Below, one piece after another: positions 24,792-33,482 of a DNA stretch of 64,000 nt (positions within the stretch are counted from its first letter, which is position 1; each line of letters opens with the position of its first letter). The notes under the pieces are model-generated. The model did no database searches and was not told where the DNA came from. It saw nothing but the letters and a program-made list of their open reading frames with translations. A program made the translations under genes and the position numbers. The stretch is from NCBI GenBank assembly GCA_900466575.1, contig UBMP01000022.1, forward strand, positions 62,001 to 126,000, read 5' to 3'. The stretch comes from Hyphomicrobiales bacterium. Its GTDB lineage: Bacteria; Pseudomonadota; Alphaproteobacteria; Rhizobiales; Rhizobiaceae.

Positions 24792-25580
24792 ATGCAGAAA
24801 AGCCATCGCACCGCACTCGTCACCGGCGCGGGCTCCGGCATCGGCCTTGCCACGGCAAAGCTGCTGGCCAGGGAGGGCTGGCAGGTCGCGATCGTGGATG
24901 TCAACGGCGAGGCACTCGAGCGCGCCGCCACGGAGCTTGGTCCGCAGAGCTTGCCCTTCACCTGCGATCTTTCCGATGCCAAGGCGGTTGAAGCGCTGAT
25001 GCAGGCCCTCTCGACGCGCACGGGCGGGCGGCTCGATTTACTCGTCAATAATGCCGGGCTTCTATGGTCAGGGCATTTCAAGGACCAGCCACCGCAGAAC
25101 ATAGCGCGTATCACGACCGTCAACACGATCGCGCTGGCCATCTGCACGCGGCTTGCATTCCCGCTTCTGAAGGCCAGCGCCGACTCGGGCGGCAAGCCGG
25201 TCGTGATCAACCTGTCCTCCGCCTCGTCCGTTTTTGGAATTCCCAGCCTGGCAGTATATTCCGCGTCGAAATTCTGGGTACACGGCTTCACGGAAGCCCT
25301 GGCTGTCGAATGGCGCGGCCAAGGCATTGCGGTACGCGACGTGGCTCCGCCCTTCGTTCACACACCTATGATGTCGGGACCTGCGGCTTCCAATCCGTTC
25401 CATGTTCGGATGGGCGCCAACCTGAGCCCGGAAGATGTCGCGCGTGCAATCCTTTTGGCGCAGCGCGGCGGTCCCCTACATCGTTACATGACCGGCTCGC
25501 TCCAGCTCGCCCGCTTTCTCGTGGCGCTCATGCCAAACGCATGGACCCGCCGGGCTATGGCAATGATCGGCGGTTATTGA
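24792..25580 (+). CDS. SDR-family dehydrogenase/reductase
   Basis: 262 residues. TGAGSGIG at 11-18, NNAG at about 88-91, a Ser in NLSSASS and the catalytic YSASK are all present. Asp38 in VDVNGEAL points to NAD rather than NADP. AGGAG lies 8 bases before the ATG. In this cluster a secondary-alcohol dehydrogenase feeding ketone to the Baeyer-Villiger enzyme is the simplest role. That is an inference, since the SDR sequence alone does not fix the substrate. No terminator was seen before the convergent permease at 25710. Confidence 0.85.
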   Translation: MQKSHRTALVTGAGSGIGLATAKLLAREGWQVAIVDVNGEALERAATELGPQSLPFTCDLSDAKAVEALMQALSTRTGGRLDLLVNNAGLLWSGHFKDQPPQNIARITTVNTIALAICTRLAFPLLKASADSGGKPVVINLSSASSVFGIPSLAVYSASKFWVHGFTEALAVEWRGQGIAVRDVAPPFVHTPMMSGPAASNPFHVRMGANLSPEDVARAILLAQRGGPLHRYMTGSLQLARFLVALMPNAWTRRAMAMIGGY

Positions 25581-25709
25581 CATTGCGACAGCTGGATCGC
25601 GGATCGCCATGCGTCTCGCCGAAGGGATATTTTACAAAGGCTTCCTGAAGTTGATCGGCAAGTTTCCAAGCGTCACCATCGCGCACTGCTTGAGTAAGCT
25701 TATCGTCGT

Positions 25710-26492
25710 TCAAGCCGTTGCCAGCCGATGGAAGATCCGCTCGACCCGTCCAACGATCGCGAAGAAAATGATACCGGAAAGTGAAGCAAGCAGCACCGCC
25801 GCAAAAAGTCTTTCAGCCTGGTAGTTGAACGTCGACTGGATGATGACGGCGCCAAGTCCGCGGTCTGATCCAATCCATTCCCCCACGATCGCGCCGATCA
25901 CAGAGGTCGTTGCCGAAATGCGCAATGAGGCAAACAGAAGCGGCACCGACCGCGGAACCCGCAGACGCCAAAAGGTCTCCCATCCGCTTGCGGACAGAAC
26001 GTGCATGAGCTCCAGTTCGTTGGTTGTCGCCGATGTCAAACCGCGGACCATATTAATGAGCGTCGGAAAGAAACACAGGAGAGCGGCGATCACGACTTTC
26101 GGTAAGATGCCGAGACCGAAAACGAGAATGATGATCGGTGCCAGAGCCAAAACCGGAATGGTATTGAAGAGCAGCACGACGGGGAAATATGCTGCCCGGA
26201 CACGCGGGCTGTAGACGAAGACGATAGCCAGGATCACCGCAGTCAGATTGCCGAGAAAAAAGCCAAGAAGAGCCTCGTACCAGGTTGGCAGGGCGTTCTG
26301 GACGAGTCCTCGCCATTCGCTCGCGAATGTGCGCAAGACCGAGAGGGGCGTAGGGACGATGTAAGCCGGAACCCCGAGTGCCGGTAACACCCATTCCCAA
26401 ACAACAAGCAGCGATAGCGCGCCGGCAACGGGAAGAATAGTCGCTTCAAACAGGGGAAGTTGTTGTCTCTTCAAGGGATTACGCTCCACCAT
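25710..26492 (-). CDS. ABC transporter permease, SsuC/TauC family
   Basis: 260 residues with about six membrane segments. The ATPase-contact loop reads ATTNELELMHVLSASGWETFWRLRVPRSVP, typical of the nitrate/sulfonate/taurine and hydroxymethylpyrimidine importer class. It overlaps the ATPase gene by 14 bases and is the last gene of the operon. The start at 26492 gives a short hydrophilic N-terminus before TILPVAGALSLLVVWEWVLP. Confidence 0.9.
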   Translation of the reverse strand: MVERNPLKRQQLPLFEATILPVAGALSLLVVWEWVLPALGVPAYIVPTPLSVLRTFASEWRGLVQNALPTWYEALLGFFLGNLTAVILAIVFVYSPRVRAAYFPVVLLFNTIPVLALAPIIILVFGLGILPKVVIAALLCFFPTLINMVRGLTSATTNELELMHVLSASGWETFWRLRVPRSVPLLFASLRISATTSVIGAIVGEWIGSDRGLGAVIIQSTFNYQAERLFAAVLLASLSGIIFFAIVGRVERIFHRLATA

Positions 26493-27264
26493 CGCGCAGC
26501 AGTTGGCGTAGTCGCGCTGCTATCTCCTGTGCCTGCGGGCTTTCCCTGCGGCAGGCGCCGTTTTCGTCCTTTAGTGATCCCAGATCGATGAGGGCTTGGC
26601 ACCGGCCGGGGTTTGCTGCAAGCACCAATACGCGCCCTCCGAGATAAATCGCCTCGGTAATGCTGTGTGTCACGAAGAGGATCGTCGCTTGTGTCCGACG
26701 CCAGATGGAGAGAAGCTCATCATTGAGCCGATCACGGGTGATTTCGTCGAGCGCGCCAAAGGGCTCATCCATCAAGAGGATGTCCGGCTCGCACTGTAGG
26801 GCGCGTGCAATTGAAACGCGCTGGCGCTGTCCGCCCGAAAGTTGGTTCGGATAACGATCCGATAGATCGGCAAGGCCGACCAGCTCTAGCCAATGGTCCG
26901 CCCTTGGCTGGACCGACTTGGCTATCCGGCCTTTTCCAACCTGCAATGGCAGGCAAACATTCTCTCGGACCGTCCGCCAGGGAAGCAGGGTGGCCTCCTG
27001 GAACACAAATCCGACCTCCCGCTGCCTTCTCGCCTCAGCTGCCGTTTTGCCAAGTACAGAAAGCTGGCCGTTTATCGGCGGCAGCAAATCGGCGATGGCG
27101 CGAAGGAATGTCGACTTCCCGCACCCGGACGGGCCGAGTATCGTCAGGAATTCGCCTTTGGCGACACTGAGATCAACGCCCTCCAGGACTGGCTGCATTG
27201 ACCCCGGATAGCCCAGCCCCAGGCTCCTTGCCTCGATTGCAATTTCGTTTGTCACAGGGTTCAC
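26479..27264 (-). CDS. ABC transporter ATP-binding protein, SsuB/TauB family
   Basis: 261 residues. Walker A GPSGCGKST, Q-loop in VGFVFQEATLLPW, signature LSGGQRQRVSIARA, Walker B ILLMDEPFGALDE and switch His in VTHSITEAIYLGGR are all intact. It overlaps the binding-protein gene by four bases and the permease by 14. It powers an importer for a small organic solute. Confidence 0.92.
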   Translation of the reverse strand: MNPVTNEIAIEARSLGLGYPGSMQPVLEGVDLSVAKGEFLTILGPSGCGKSTFLRAIADLLPPINGQLSVLGKTAAEARRQREVGFVFQEATLLPWRTVRENVCLPLQVGKGRIAKSVQPRADHWLELVGLADLSDRYPNQLSGGQRQRVSIARALQCEPDILLMDEPFGALDEITRDRLNDELLSIWRRTQATILFVTHSITEAIYLGGRVLVLAANPGRCQALIDLGSLKDENGACRRESPQAQEIAARLRQLLRDGGA

Positions 27265-28286
27265 CCGATCTTCGGACGGTCGCCCACCGTCATATCCAAT
27301 ATGGCGGTTGAAAAGCAGTCATCGAGCTTTGGTGGGCCGGACTTGAACTGGCCGACCTTGTCATAGACCGAGATCTGTTCGGCGATGCCGTGGGGGTCGA
27401 AGGTGCCCCATCCATCCTTTGCGGTCGTCTCATCGAAGCTTAGCGACATGATACGCGGTATTGTTTTCAACTCCACCGCCAGATCGAGTTGTGGATAGGC
27501 TTCGACTGTCAGCTTCACGGCGTCTTCTGGATGCTCGTGTGTCCATGACCAGCCCTTGGCTATGGCTCGCATTGCCTTCGCAAGAGTGTCGGCGTGCTTG
27601 TCGATCGCATCGTCGGTTGCGAAATAGACGTTGGCATAGGATGGCAGCCCTGTATCCTTCATCATCAAATCGATCCGGTCGGGCCCAATGACGGATAGAG
27701 CCTGGGTGTTGGTGATCCAGCCCGTCACCGCATCGACCTGACCCGTCGTCAGGGGCGTCATGTCGAAGCCGATATTGGTGATCGTAAGTGTCGATGGGTC
27801 GATATTATTTTTGAGAAGGATTGCGTCGAGGACATAACGGGCAGTCGGCTGAATTCCAATGCGTTTGCCGACCATATCCTTGACGGTGCGGATTGGAGCC
27901 CTCGGGAGCGAGTAGAACGCGAAAGGCGCCATCCGAAACCCGCAAGCGATGATCTTGATCGGCACCCCGGAGGCACGCGCAAGCAGCAGTTGCGCTGAGT
28001 CCGAGAACTGGCCGAGCCCGGCCTGACCAGTAACGACCGGAGGGACGGTTGCAGAATTGGGACCTCCCGGGGAGAACTCCACCTCCAGTCCCTCTGCCTG
28101 GAAAAATCCCTTCTTTGCGGCGACGATATCTCCGATTTGACCGTTGCTCATCAGCCAATCGTACTTAATGACAACTTTCGCATTCTGGGCTTTAGCCCTA
28201 AACGGCGCGAAAATGCTCAGGCCACCGGACAGAGCAGCAAGCGTCAGCGCACCGTTGGCCAAAAATCTGCGTCGGTTCATCGTCAT
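27261..28286 (-). CDS. ABC transporter substrate-binding protein, NMT1/SsuA-like, Tat-type signal
   Basis: 341 residues. MTMNRRRFLANGALTLAALS is a twin-arginine signal with likely processing after FRAKA. The mature domain (WLMSNGQIGDIVAAKKGFFQAEGLEV, KDMVGKRIGIQP, LTTGQVDAVTGWITN) is the NMT1/periplasmic-binding fold used for riboflavin or pyrimidine precursors, nitrate, sulfonates and aromatic acids. ATG 28286 follows AAAAAGGGAATAACG. A 53-base gap separates it from the VOC gene upstream. The ligand is unknown, though the linked VOC enzyme suggests an aromatic or heterocyclic compound. Confidence 0.88.
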   Translation of the reverse strand: MTMNRRRFLANGALTLAALSGGLSIFAPFRAKAQNAKVVIKYDWLMSNGQIGDIVAAKKGFFQAEGLEVEFSPGGPNSATVPPVVTGQAGLGQFSDSAQLLLARASGVPIKIIACGFRMAPFAFYSLPRAPIRTVKDMVGKRIGIQPTARYVLDAILLKNNIDPSTLTITNIGFDMTPLTTGQVDAVTGWITNTQALSVIGPDRIDLMMKDTGLPSYANVYFATDDAIDKHADTLAKAMRAIAKGWSWTHEHPEDAVKLTVEAYPQLDLAVELKTIPRIMSLSFDETTAKDGWGTFDPHGIAEQISVYDKVGQFKSGPPKLDDCFSTAILDMTVGDRPKIG

Positions 28287-28339
28287 CGTTATTCCCTTTT
28301 TCTGAAGGCTCCTGCCCGCATTGGCAGTAGAGACTATGT

Positions 28340-28771
28340 CTAGTCGAGATCGCCTACGGGACCGCCCTCGGCCCAGGCGTAGAGTTCCCAAAGGTTGTCA
28401 TCGGGATCTGCGAAATAGCAGCAGCGCGCATTCCAATTGTAATCCTGTGGAGGTCCCTGGAAGGTGACTCCGGCAGCTGCCAGTTCGGCGTAGGCGGCGT
28501 CAACGGCTGCAGGAGAGGAAAGCTCGATCGCGGCGCAGGCCTTGTGAACGCCTGGCGGGGCCTTTAGGCCGGATATGCCAGTATTATGGGCAATATGGTC
28601 GATCTCCCACAGGGCGAGCGTAACCCCCGCACCCTTGAAGTCGGCAAAGCCCGGAGCACGTCGGCGTGGCTTGAAGCCGAGGCTATCGACATAGAAGGCT
28701 GCTGCCCGGTCAATGTCGTCCACCAAAAAGCAGATATCGGTAATTGGATTAACTTGCGCGAAAGCAGACAT
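28340..28771 (-). CDS. VOC-family (glyoxalase/dioxygenase fold) protein
   Basis: 143 residues. The pattern PITDICFLVDDIDRAAAFYVD, then a C-terminal ARCCYFADPDDNLWELYAW, is the two-module betaalphabetabetabeta fold of the VOC superfamily with the usual terminal metal-ligand Glu. GGGGAG precedes the ATG on its strand. It is the first structural gene after the AraC regulator and before the importer, so it probably acts on the imported molecule. Lyase, dioxygenase and drug-binding functions all occur in this family and cannot be told apart here. Confidence 0.85.
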   Translation of the reverse strand: MSAFAQVNPITDICFLVDDIDRAAAFYVDSLGFKPRRRAPGFADFKGAGVTLALWEIDHIAHNTGISGLKAPPGVHKACAAIELSSPAAVDAAYAELAAAGVTFQGPPQDYNWNARCCYFADPDDNLWELYAWAEGGPVGDLD

Positions 28772-28816
28772 TGGATACTCCCCAGTTGTCGAGAGTGTGT
28801 CTTGCAAACGCTAAGT

Positions 28817-28832
28817 ACGATTTCAAAATCGT
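28817..28832. promoter_or_regulatory. Palindrome upstream of the VOC-importer genes
   Basis: ACGATTT-CA-AAATCGT is a perfect 7+7 palindrome in the 105-bp gap between the araC stop and the VOC start. It could be an operator for the importer operon or the stem of a short terminator for araC. There is no direct evidence for either. Confidence 0.35.
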
Positions 28833-28876
28833 GCGCTATTTTTTTGCAAAGCTGCTTTTCTGCGCATCATCGCCAA

Positions 28877-29737
28877 TCATTGCAGTGACCTGCGATAGTC
28901 AGTGGGAGTTACGCCGACGATCCGGTGAAATGCACTCGAGAAGTGCGCCTGACTGGAAAAGCCTGTAGCATAAGCAATTTCCGAGAGCGTTGCCTTGCTA
29001 TTGGCCAGATAGATCCGCGCTCTCTCGATCCTTCGATCGAGTATGAACTGATGTGGCGGCTTACCGACGGCCTTTTTAAACGCGCGGCTGAAATGAAATT
29101 GGCTCATATGGGCGACGCCGGCCAGTTCATCGACGTTGAGGTCGGCACGACAAAGGTAATCGTCGACATAGTCGGTCACCCGCTTCAGCTTTTCCGATGT
29201 TATCGACCGTATCCCAACGCTCGGTCTTGTTCCCAGGAGCCTAACGACCGAACATGCGAGCGCCATGCCAAGGTGTTCTAACAGGAGAGGGTCGGCGCAT
29301 GGGGTCTGCTCGACGGCTGCAGCTAGTGAAAGGGCCACCTGCAACGTGGTGGGGTCCGATGCTGCACTGAATGCATCGTCATTGAGCCGGTCAGGGTCGA
29401 AATCTCGGAAGCCCAGGTTTTCATAGAGCTTCGGAGCCTGGAAAATCGATATGTAATCCGCCTCATCGCCTTCGACTTCGAAATTTATCGAAGCCGGCTG
29501 GAAGCCGAGTGTGAAGGACGGTCTGTCGACAGATCTGAAATTTGCCGAACCATATCGGTGTGCATATCTCCGGTGAGCGGTGCGGTTGATCGAGATTCTA
29601 TGAAGCGAGCCCTGCGAAACCATTTCGCCACTCGAGCTGTGATAGGTCTCTATGATGAGGTCGCGCTGAACGAACGCTTTATACTGCCGGAGCGACGGCC
29701 GGCTTATCGAGAATATTTTCGGGTCGACGTCGAGCAT
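28877..29737 (-). CDS. AraC-family regulator of the VOC-importer operon
   Basis: 286 residues. The C-terminal domain is complete: LNVDELAGVAHMSQFHFSRAFKKAVGKPPHQF for the first helix-turn-helix and LSEIAYATGFSSQAHFSSAFHRIVGVTP for the second. The N-terminal part is not recognisable as a standard cupin. ATG 29737 is preferred, with GGAG upstream; the frame can extend to 29815. It lies immediately upstream of and on the same strand as the VOC and SsuABC-like genes, so it is the likely activator of that operon. Confidence 0.88.
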   Translation of the reverse strand: MLDVDPKIFSISRPSLRQYKAFVQRDLIIETYHSSSGEMVSQGSLHRISINRTAHRRYAHRYGSANFRSVDRPSFTLGFQPASINFEVEGDEADYISIFQAPKLYENLGFRDFDPDRLNDDAFSAASDPTTLQVALSLAAAVEQTPCADPLLLEHLGMALACSVVRLLGTRPSVGIRSITSEKLKRVTDYVDDYLCRADLNVDELAGVAHMSQFHFSRAFKKAVGKPPHQFILDRRIERARIYLANSKATLSEIAYATGFSSQAHFSSAFHRIVGVTPTDYRRSLQ

Positions 29738-30023
29738 GTGCTGTTCTCCGACCCATAAAGAAGCAAATAACGCGCCAAGTCGTGTCGTTCGTGGCCTGGC
29801 TGATCTATAAGCCACAAAGGTTCGGGTCCCCGACGGTCAAGTGGTAGCCGCCGATCCGAAATAGATGACCCGCGAGGAAACCAACCGGTCCCGCGCCATA
29901 ATGACGCGATCGCCCGCGCACGCTCTCCTTGTCATCATATTGGTCATCGACACTGCAATCAGCTGCGCGACGACTGTGATTTGAGGCTCAAGAATCCCGC
30001 GTCCGCCGCCCGACTGGCCCACC

Positions 30024-30245
30024 AAGCCGGTCCGAGGTTTCAAGACCTCGAAAACCGCCTACACGACGATCAAGGGCTTCGAGGTCATGCGCGCTTTGCG
30101 CAAAGGCCAAGCCGCGATCTTCAACTTGACCGGCGACATTCGCGGAGAGGCTCGCATAGCTGGACGAGCTTTCGGAGCTGGTCCGAACGCGCTCACCGAG
30201 GTTGTGGCAATCCTCGCCCAGAATCCCGAAAGTCAGACCGCCTGA
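30024..30245 (+). pseudogene. IS6-family transposase remnant, 3' end
   Basis: The frame reads GFKTSKTAYTTIKGFEVMRALRKGQ..., then ...DIRGEARIAGRAFGAGPNALTE, ending in TGA at 30243-30245. This is the C-terminal tail of IS6-family (IS26-like) transposases of the rhizobial type. The DDE catalytic domain and the N-terminus are absent, and no terminal inverted repeat was found, so it is a dead fragment. It sits between two unrelated operons, marking an old rearrangement point. The rest of 29816-30023 holds no recognisable gene. Confidence 0.7.
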
Positions 30246-30336
30246 CAAACTGGGCCTGGGAATCTCGTTGCCATTTGAAATGTTTGCAACGCGGCCCGGA
30301 GAAGGGTGGTGCATACCACAACCAACAAGAATTTGA

Positions 30337-30376
30337 TTGACTGTTTTCATAAATATGAAATATTGGAAATAATTTC
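30337..30376 (+). promoter_or_regulatory. Promoter and operator of the amine-oxidase gene
   Basis: TTGACT at 30337-30342 is a likely -35. Between it and an AT-rich -10 region lies the palindrome TTTCATA-AA-TATGAAA (30345-30360), which contains TTTCA-N6-TGAAA, followed by GAAAT-A-ATTTC (30366-30376). The same TTTCA-N6-TGAAA spacing recurs at 31711-31726, upstream of the transporter genes. The best candidate to bind both is the XRE-cupin regulator encoded at 34637. Confidence 0.55.
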
Positions 30377-30394
30377 ACGATTGACGGTCGATTA

Positions 30395-31678
30395 ATGGCT
30401 GCAAACCCCTTCTCTGTTCCGGTCTGGCAACCGACGTCAACGGCCGCTTGGCGACAAAATCGTGCCGATGGCTCGACGGGTGCTGATGTCCTCGTCATCG
30501 GTGCGGGGTTTGCCGGTCTTTCGACAGCCTTAGCGCTTGCTCGCTCGGGCAAGTCAGTAATCGTGCTCGAGGCCGCCCAGGTGGGACAAGGCGCGTCCGG
30601 CCTGAATGGCGGGCAGGTCATTCCCGGCTTAAAATATGATCCAGAGTGGCTGACAGCGCATTTCGGCGAGGCTCAGGCGGCGCCTATCATCGATTTCGTC
30701 GCATCGACTGCGGACAGCGTCTTCGATCTGACCGAGCGTGAGCAGTTGGCGGTTCCTGTTGTGCGCCAAGGCTGGATCTACGCCGCGAATACAGATAAGG
30801 CCATGACCCTTGCACATGAGCGCAACAGGCAATGGAAGGCGCGGGGTGCGGATGTCGATCTTCTTGACGCTGCCGAGATCCAGCGTTTGACAGGCACGCA
30901 AACCTATGTCGGAGGCTGGCTCGATCGCCGTGCCGGAACCATAAATCCGCTGGCTTTTGTTAATGAACTTGCCCGACTTGCCACGGAAAATGGTGCCCTG
31001 ATCTTGGAAGGCGTCCGGGTCAACGTTCTTCGACGTGGCAACGACCGCTGGGAGGCCGCGACCGAAAAGGGGCTTTTCCGGGCTCCTTTCGTGGTACTTG
31101 CGACCAACGCATACACTGACGGCCTCGTGCCGGATCTCGCACGTTCGCTTGTCCCACTCCATTCGTTCCAGCTTGCCACGGAACCTCTGCCGGAAGATTT
31201 GGGACGTCTCGTGCTGCCGCACGGCCAAGCTGTTTCGGACTCTCGTCGCATCCTTGTCTATTACCGCAAAAGCCCGGATGGGCGTCTTGTCCTGGGCGGT
31301 CGAGGTCGAATGGGCATTCCCCGCAGTGAGGAAGACTGGAACCACCTTCATCGCGCAATGTTGCGCCTGTATCCTTTCTTGCAAAACATTCGCATAGAGC
31401 GCCGATGGTATGGCCGCGTTGGGATGACACCCGATCACATGCCGCATATTCACGAGCCTGAGCCGGGACTGCTGACGCTTGTCGGCTGTCAGGGGCGCGG
31501 GGTTGGAATGATGACCGCAATCGGCGCTTGCTTTGCCCGCTACATCGAAACGGGCGACCGGGCGGCCCTGCCATTTCCAGTCACACCTATTCGCCCGATT
31601 CCGTTTCATCGCTTCCGCCAGATCGGGATTGCTGCGGCGATCACCTCCTATCGCCTCCTCGACGCGCTGGAAAAATGA
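30395..31678 (+). CDS. FAD-dependent amine oxidoreductase (PuuB/DAO-like)
   Basis: 427 residues. VLVIGAGFAGLSTALALARSG is an N-terminal FAD-binding loop, GLNGGQVIPGLKYD is the segment typical of gamma-glutamylputrescine oxidases, and the C-terminal LTLVGCQGRGVGMMTAIG closes the FAD site. The family oxidises secondary or glutamylated amines to aldehydes. It is followed by a putrescine-type ABC importer, a PuuR-like regulator and an aldehyde dehydrogenase, which fits polyamine or related amine catabolism. No glutamylputrescine synthetase (PuuA) or hydrolase (PuuD) is present in the window, so the true substrate may be another imported amine. Confidence 0.85.
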   Translation: MAANPFSVPVWQPTSTAAWRQNRADGSTGADVLVIGAGFAGLSTALALARSGKSVIVLEAAQVGQGASGLNGGQVIPGLKYDPEWLTAHFGEAQAAPIIDFVASTADSVFDLTEREQLAVPVVRQGWIYAANTDKAMTLAHERNRQWKARGADVDLLDAAEIQRLTGTQTYVGGWLDRRAGTINPLAFVNELARLATENGALILEGVRVNVLRRGNDRWEAATEKGLFRAPFVVLATNAYTDGLVPDLARSLVPLHSFQLATEPLPEDLGRLVLPHGQAVSDSRRILVYYRKSPDGRLVLGGRGRMGIPRSEEDWNHLHRAMLRLYPFLQNIRIERRWYGRVGMTPDHMPHIHEPEPGLLTLVGCQGRGVGMMTAIGACFARYIETGDRAALPFPVTPIRPIPFHRFRQIGIAAAITSYRLLDALEK

Positions 31679-31703
31679 ACCGTAGCAGGTTCGTTGGCTT
31701 CGA

Positions 31704-31745
31704 TTGACATTTTCACAAAAATGAAATTCTATAACTTGATTTCAT
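31704..31745 (+). promoter_or_regulatory. Promoter and operator of the polyamine-type importer
   Basis: TTGACA at 31704-31709 is followed by TTTCA-CAAAAA-TGAAA (31711-31726), an AT-rich -10 region with TTCTAT and TATAAC, and an extra half-site ATTTCAT (31739-31745). The operator matches that at 30345-30360 in sequence and spacing, suggesting a two-promoter regulon. Confidence 0.55.
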
Positions 31746-31761
31746 TTTTCTGGATGTTCTG

Positions 31762-32637
31762 ATGGCCAGCTTCAAGACAGACATCGATGCTGCAAGCCTC
31801 CGGTTCCGGTTCTTCATGATGACCCCGGGCGTTCTGGTGGCGTGTGGCTTGATCGTCTTTGCGTTGGGCCTCCTGCTGTTTCTGGCATTCCGCGTCAATG
31901 ACGGTTCGTTGCTTGGAGCGGGTGCGACATTCGACAATTTCGTCAATGCCGTCAGCGATCCGCTTTATGCGATGGTTGCCCTTCGCTCGCTGGTTATCGC
32001 GGCCCTGGTGACGCTTGCGACCGTCGTCACCGCCTATCCCGTTGCCTGGTATCTGGCCTTCCATGCCGGATCAAACCGCAGCGTGATCCTGTTTCTTCTG
32101 ACGCTGCCGTTCTGGACAAGCTATCTACTGCGGGTCTTTGCCTGGAAAATCGTGCTCGCCTATAACGGTGTTCTCAACTCTGCGCTGATGATGACGGGGC
32201 TAACGACAGAGCCGTTGACGGTCTTCCTCAATGCGCCCGCTGCGGTCATCGTCACGCTTGCACATGCCTATGCGCCCTTTGCGATCCTTCCGATCTACGT
32301 GGCGCTCGAGACCATTCCACCGTCGCTGCGCGAGGCGGCCTCCGATCTCGGCGCCCGGCCGTTCACGGCGCTGCGCCGTGTGGTGCTACCGCTTTCCATG
32401 CCCGGCGTACTCGCCGCCGCCCTCGTGGTTTTCGTGCCGACCGTGGGCGACTATGTGACGCCAGCCCTCGTCGGCGGGCCGGCGAGTACGATGATCGGCT
32501 CGCTGATCCAGTCGCAGTTCGGTAAGGCGAACGACTGGCCATTTGGTGCGGCGCTTGCTGTTCTCGTCATGCTCGTCATTCTCGCTCTGGTTATAATCGT
32601 CCGCAGGGCCGATCGTCTCTATGTAGGTCGGAAATGA
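31762..32637 (+). CDS. Spermidine/putrescine-type ABC permease (PotB-like)
   Basis: 291 residues, six membrane segments. TLPFWTSYLLRVFAWKIVL and the EAA-loop IPPSLREAASDLGARPFTALRRVVLPLSMPG are typical of PotB/PotH. The stop overlaps the next permease by ATGA. It forms half of the importer channel, and likely induction by polyamines follows from the operator at 31711. Confidence 0.9.
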   Translation: MASFKTDIDAASLRFRFFMMTPGVLVACGLIVFALGLLLFLAFRVNDGSLLGAGATFDNFVNAVSDPLYAMVALRSLVIAALVTLATVVTAYPVAWYLAFHAGSNRSVILFLLTLPFWTSYLLRVFAWKIVLAYNGVLNSALMMTGLTTEPLTVFLNAPAAVIVTLAHAYAPFAILPIYVALETIPPSLREAASDLGARPFTALRRVVLPLSMPGVLAAALVVFVPTVGDYVTPALVGGPASTMIGSLIQSQFGKANDWPFGAALAVLVMLVILALVIIVRRADRLYVGRK

Positions 32638-33470
32638 CGGTGGCCTACGCTCAACGGCGAAAAGGTGCGGGATGGCTCGGATGGTACGTCGTCGGCTATC
32701 TGGTCTTCACCTACCTGCCGATTGTTCTCATTCCGCTTTTTTCATTCAATGATGCCATTCAGGCGTCCTTCCCGCTCAAAGGCTTCACGCTGGATTGGTA
32801 TCGAAGCCTGGCGGGTAATGAGACGCTGAGAGCCGCTTTGGTGAACAGCATCAGCATCGGCGCCCTCGCATCGGTCGTGGCAACCGCGCTTGGTGTGATG
32901 ATCAGCTATATGGAAGTGTTTGGACGTTCCCCCCTTGCCAGGGTAGTTTCGGGGCTCGCGCGCCTTCCAATCCTCATTCCCGGCATTGTTGTCGGCATTG
33001 CGCTGCTCATCCTGGTCAATCTCAGCGGTCTAGGCCCTTCGCGGACCGCGATCGTGATCGGGCATATTCTCGTTGCCTTGCCGACCACGGTGATTGTGCT
33101 TCGTGGTCGCTTCATGGCCATCCCGAAGAGTCTTGCAGAGGCCGCGGCAGATCTTGGCGCCGGTGAGGCGGTCGCCTTTCGGCGTGTGCTGCTCCCACTT
33201 GCCGTGCCGGCAATCGTCTCGGCTGGCATGCTGGCTTTCCTCACTTCATTCGATGAGTTCATCGTCGCTTTCTTTCTCGCAGGTACCGATCCGACCTTGC
33301 CGCTCTACATCTGGAGCCAGCTGCGCTTTCCGAAATCCCTTCCGACTGTCATGGCGCTCGGCACGGTCATCCTTGCAATCTCTGTGGTGCTCGCGACGGC
33401 TGCGGAGCTGCTTCGTCGGCGAGGGCTTTCCGCCGACCCGTCAAAATCAACAACAGGCAAAAACGCTTAG
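32634..33470 (+). CDS. Spermidine/putrescine-type ABC permease (PotC-like)
   Basis: 278 residues with six membrane segments. VFTYLPIVLIPLFSFNDA at the N-terminus, the EAA-loop IPKSLAEAAADLGAGEAVAFRRVLLPLAVP and TSFDEFIVAFFLAGTDPTLP are hallmarks of PotC/PotI. It is translationally coupled to the previous gene and lies 12 bases before the binding protein. Confidence 0.9.
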   Translation: MTVAYAQRRKGAGWLGWYVVGYLVFTYLPIVLIPLFSFNDAIQASFPLKGFTLDWYRSLAGNETLRAALVNSISIGALASVVATALGVMISYMEVFGRSPLARVVSGLARLPILIPGIVVGIALLILVNLSGLGPSRTAIVIGHILVALPTTVIVLRGRFMAIPKSLAEAAADLGAGEAVAFRRVLLPLAVPAIVSAGMLAFLTSFDEFIVAFFLAGTDPTLPLYIWSQLRFPKSLPTVMALGTVILAISVVLATAAELLRRRGLSADPSKSTTGKNA

Positions 33471-33482
33471 AGGAGAACGAGC

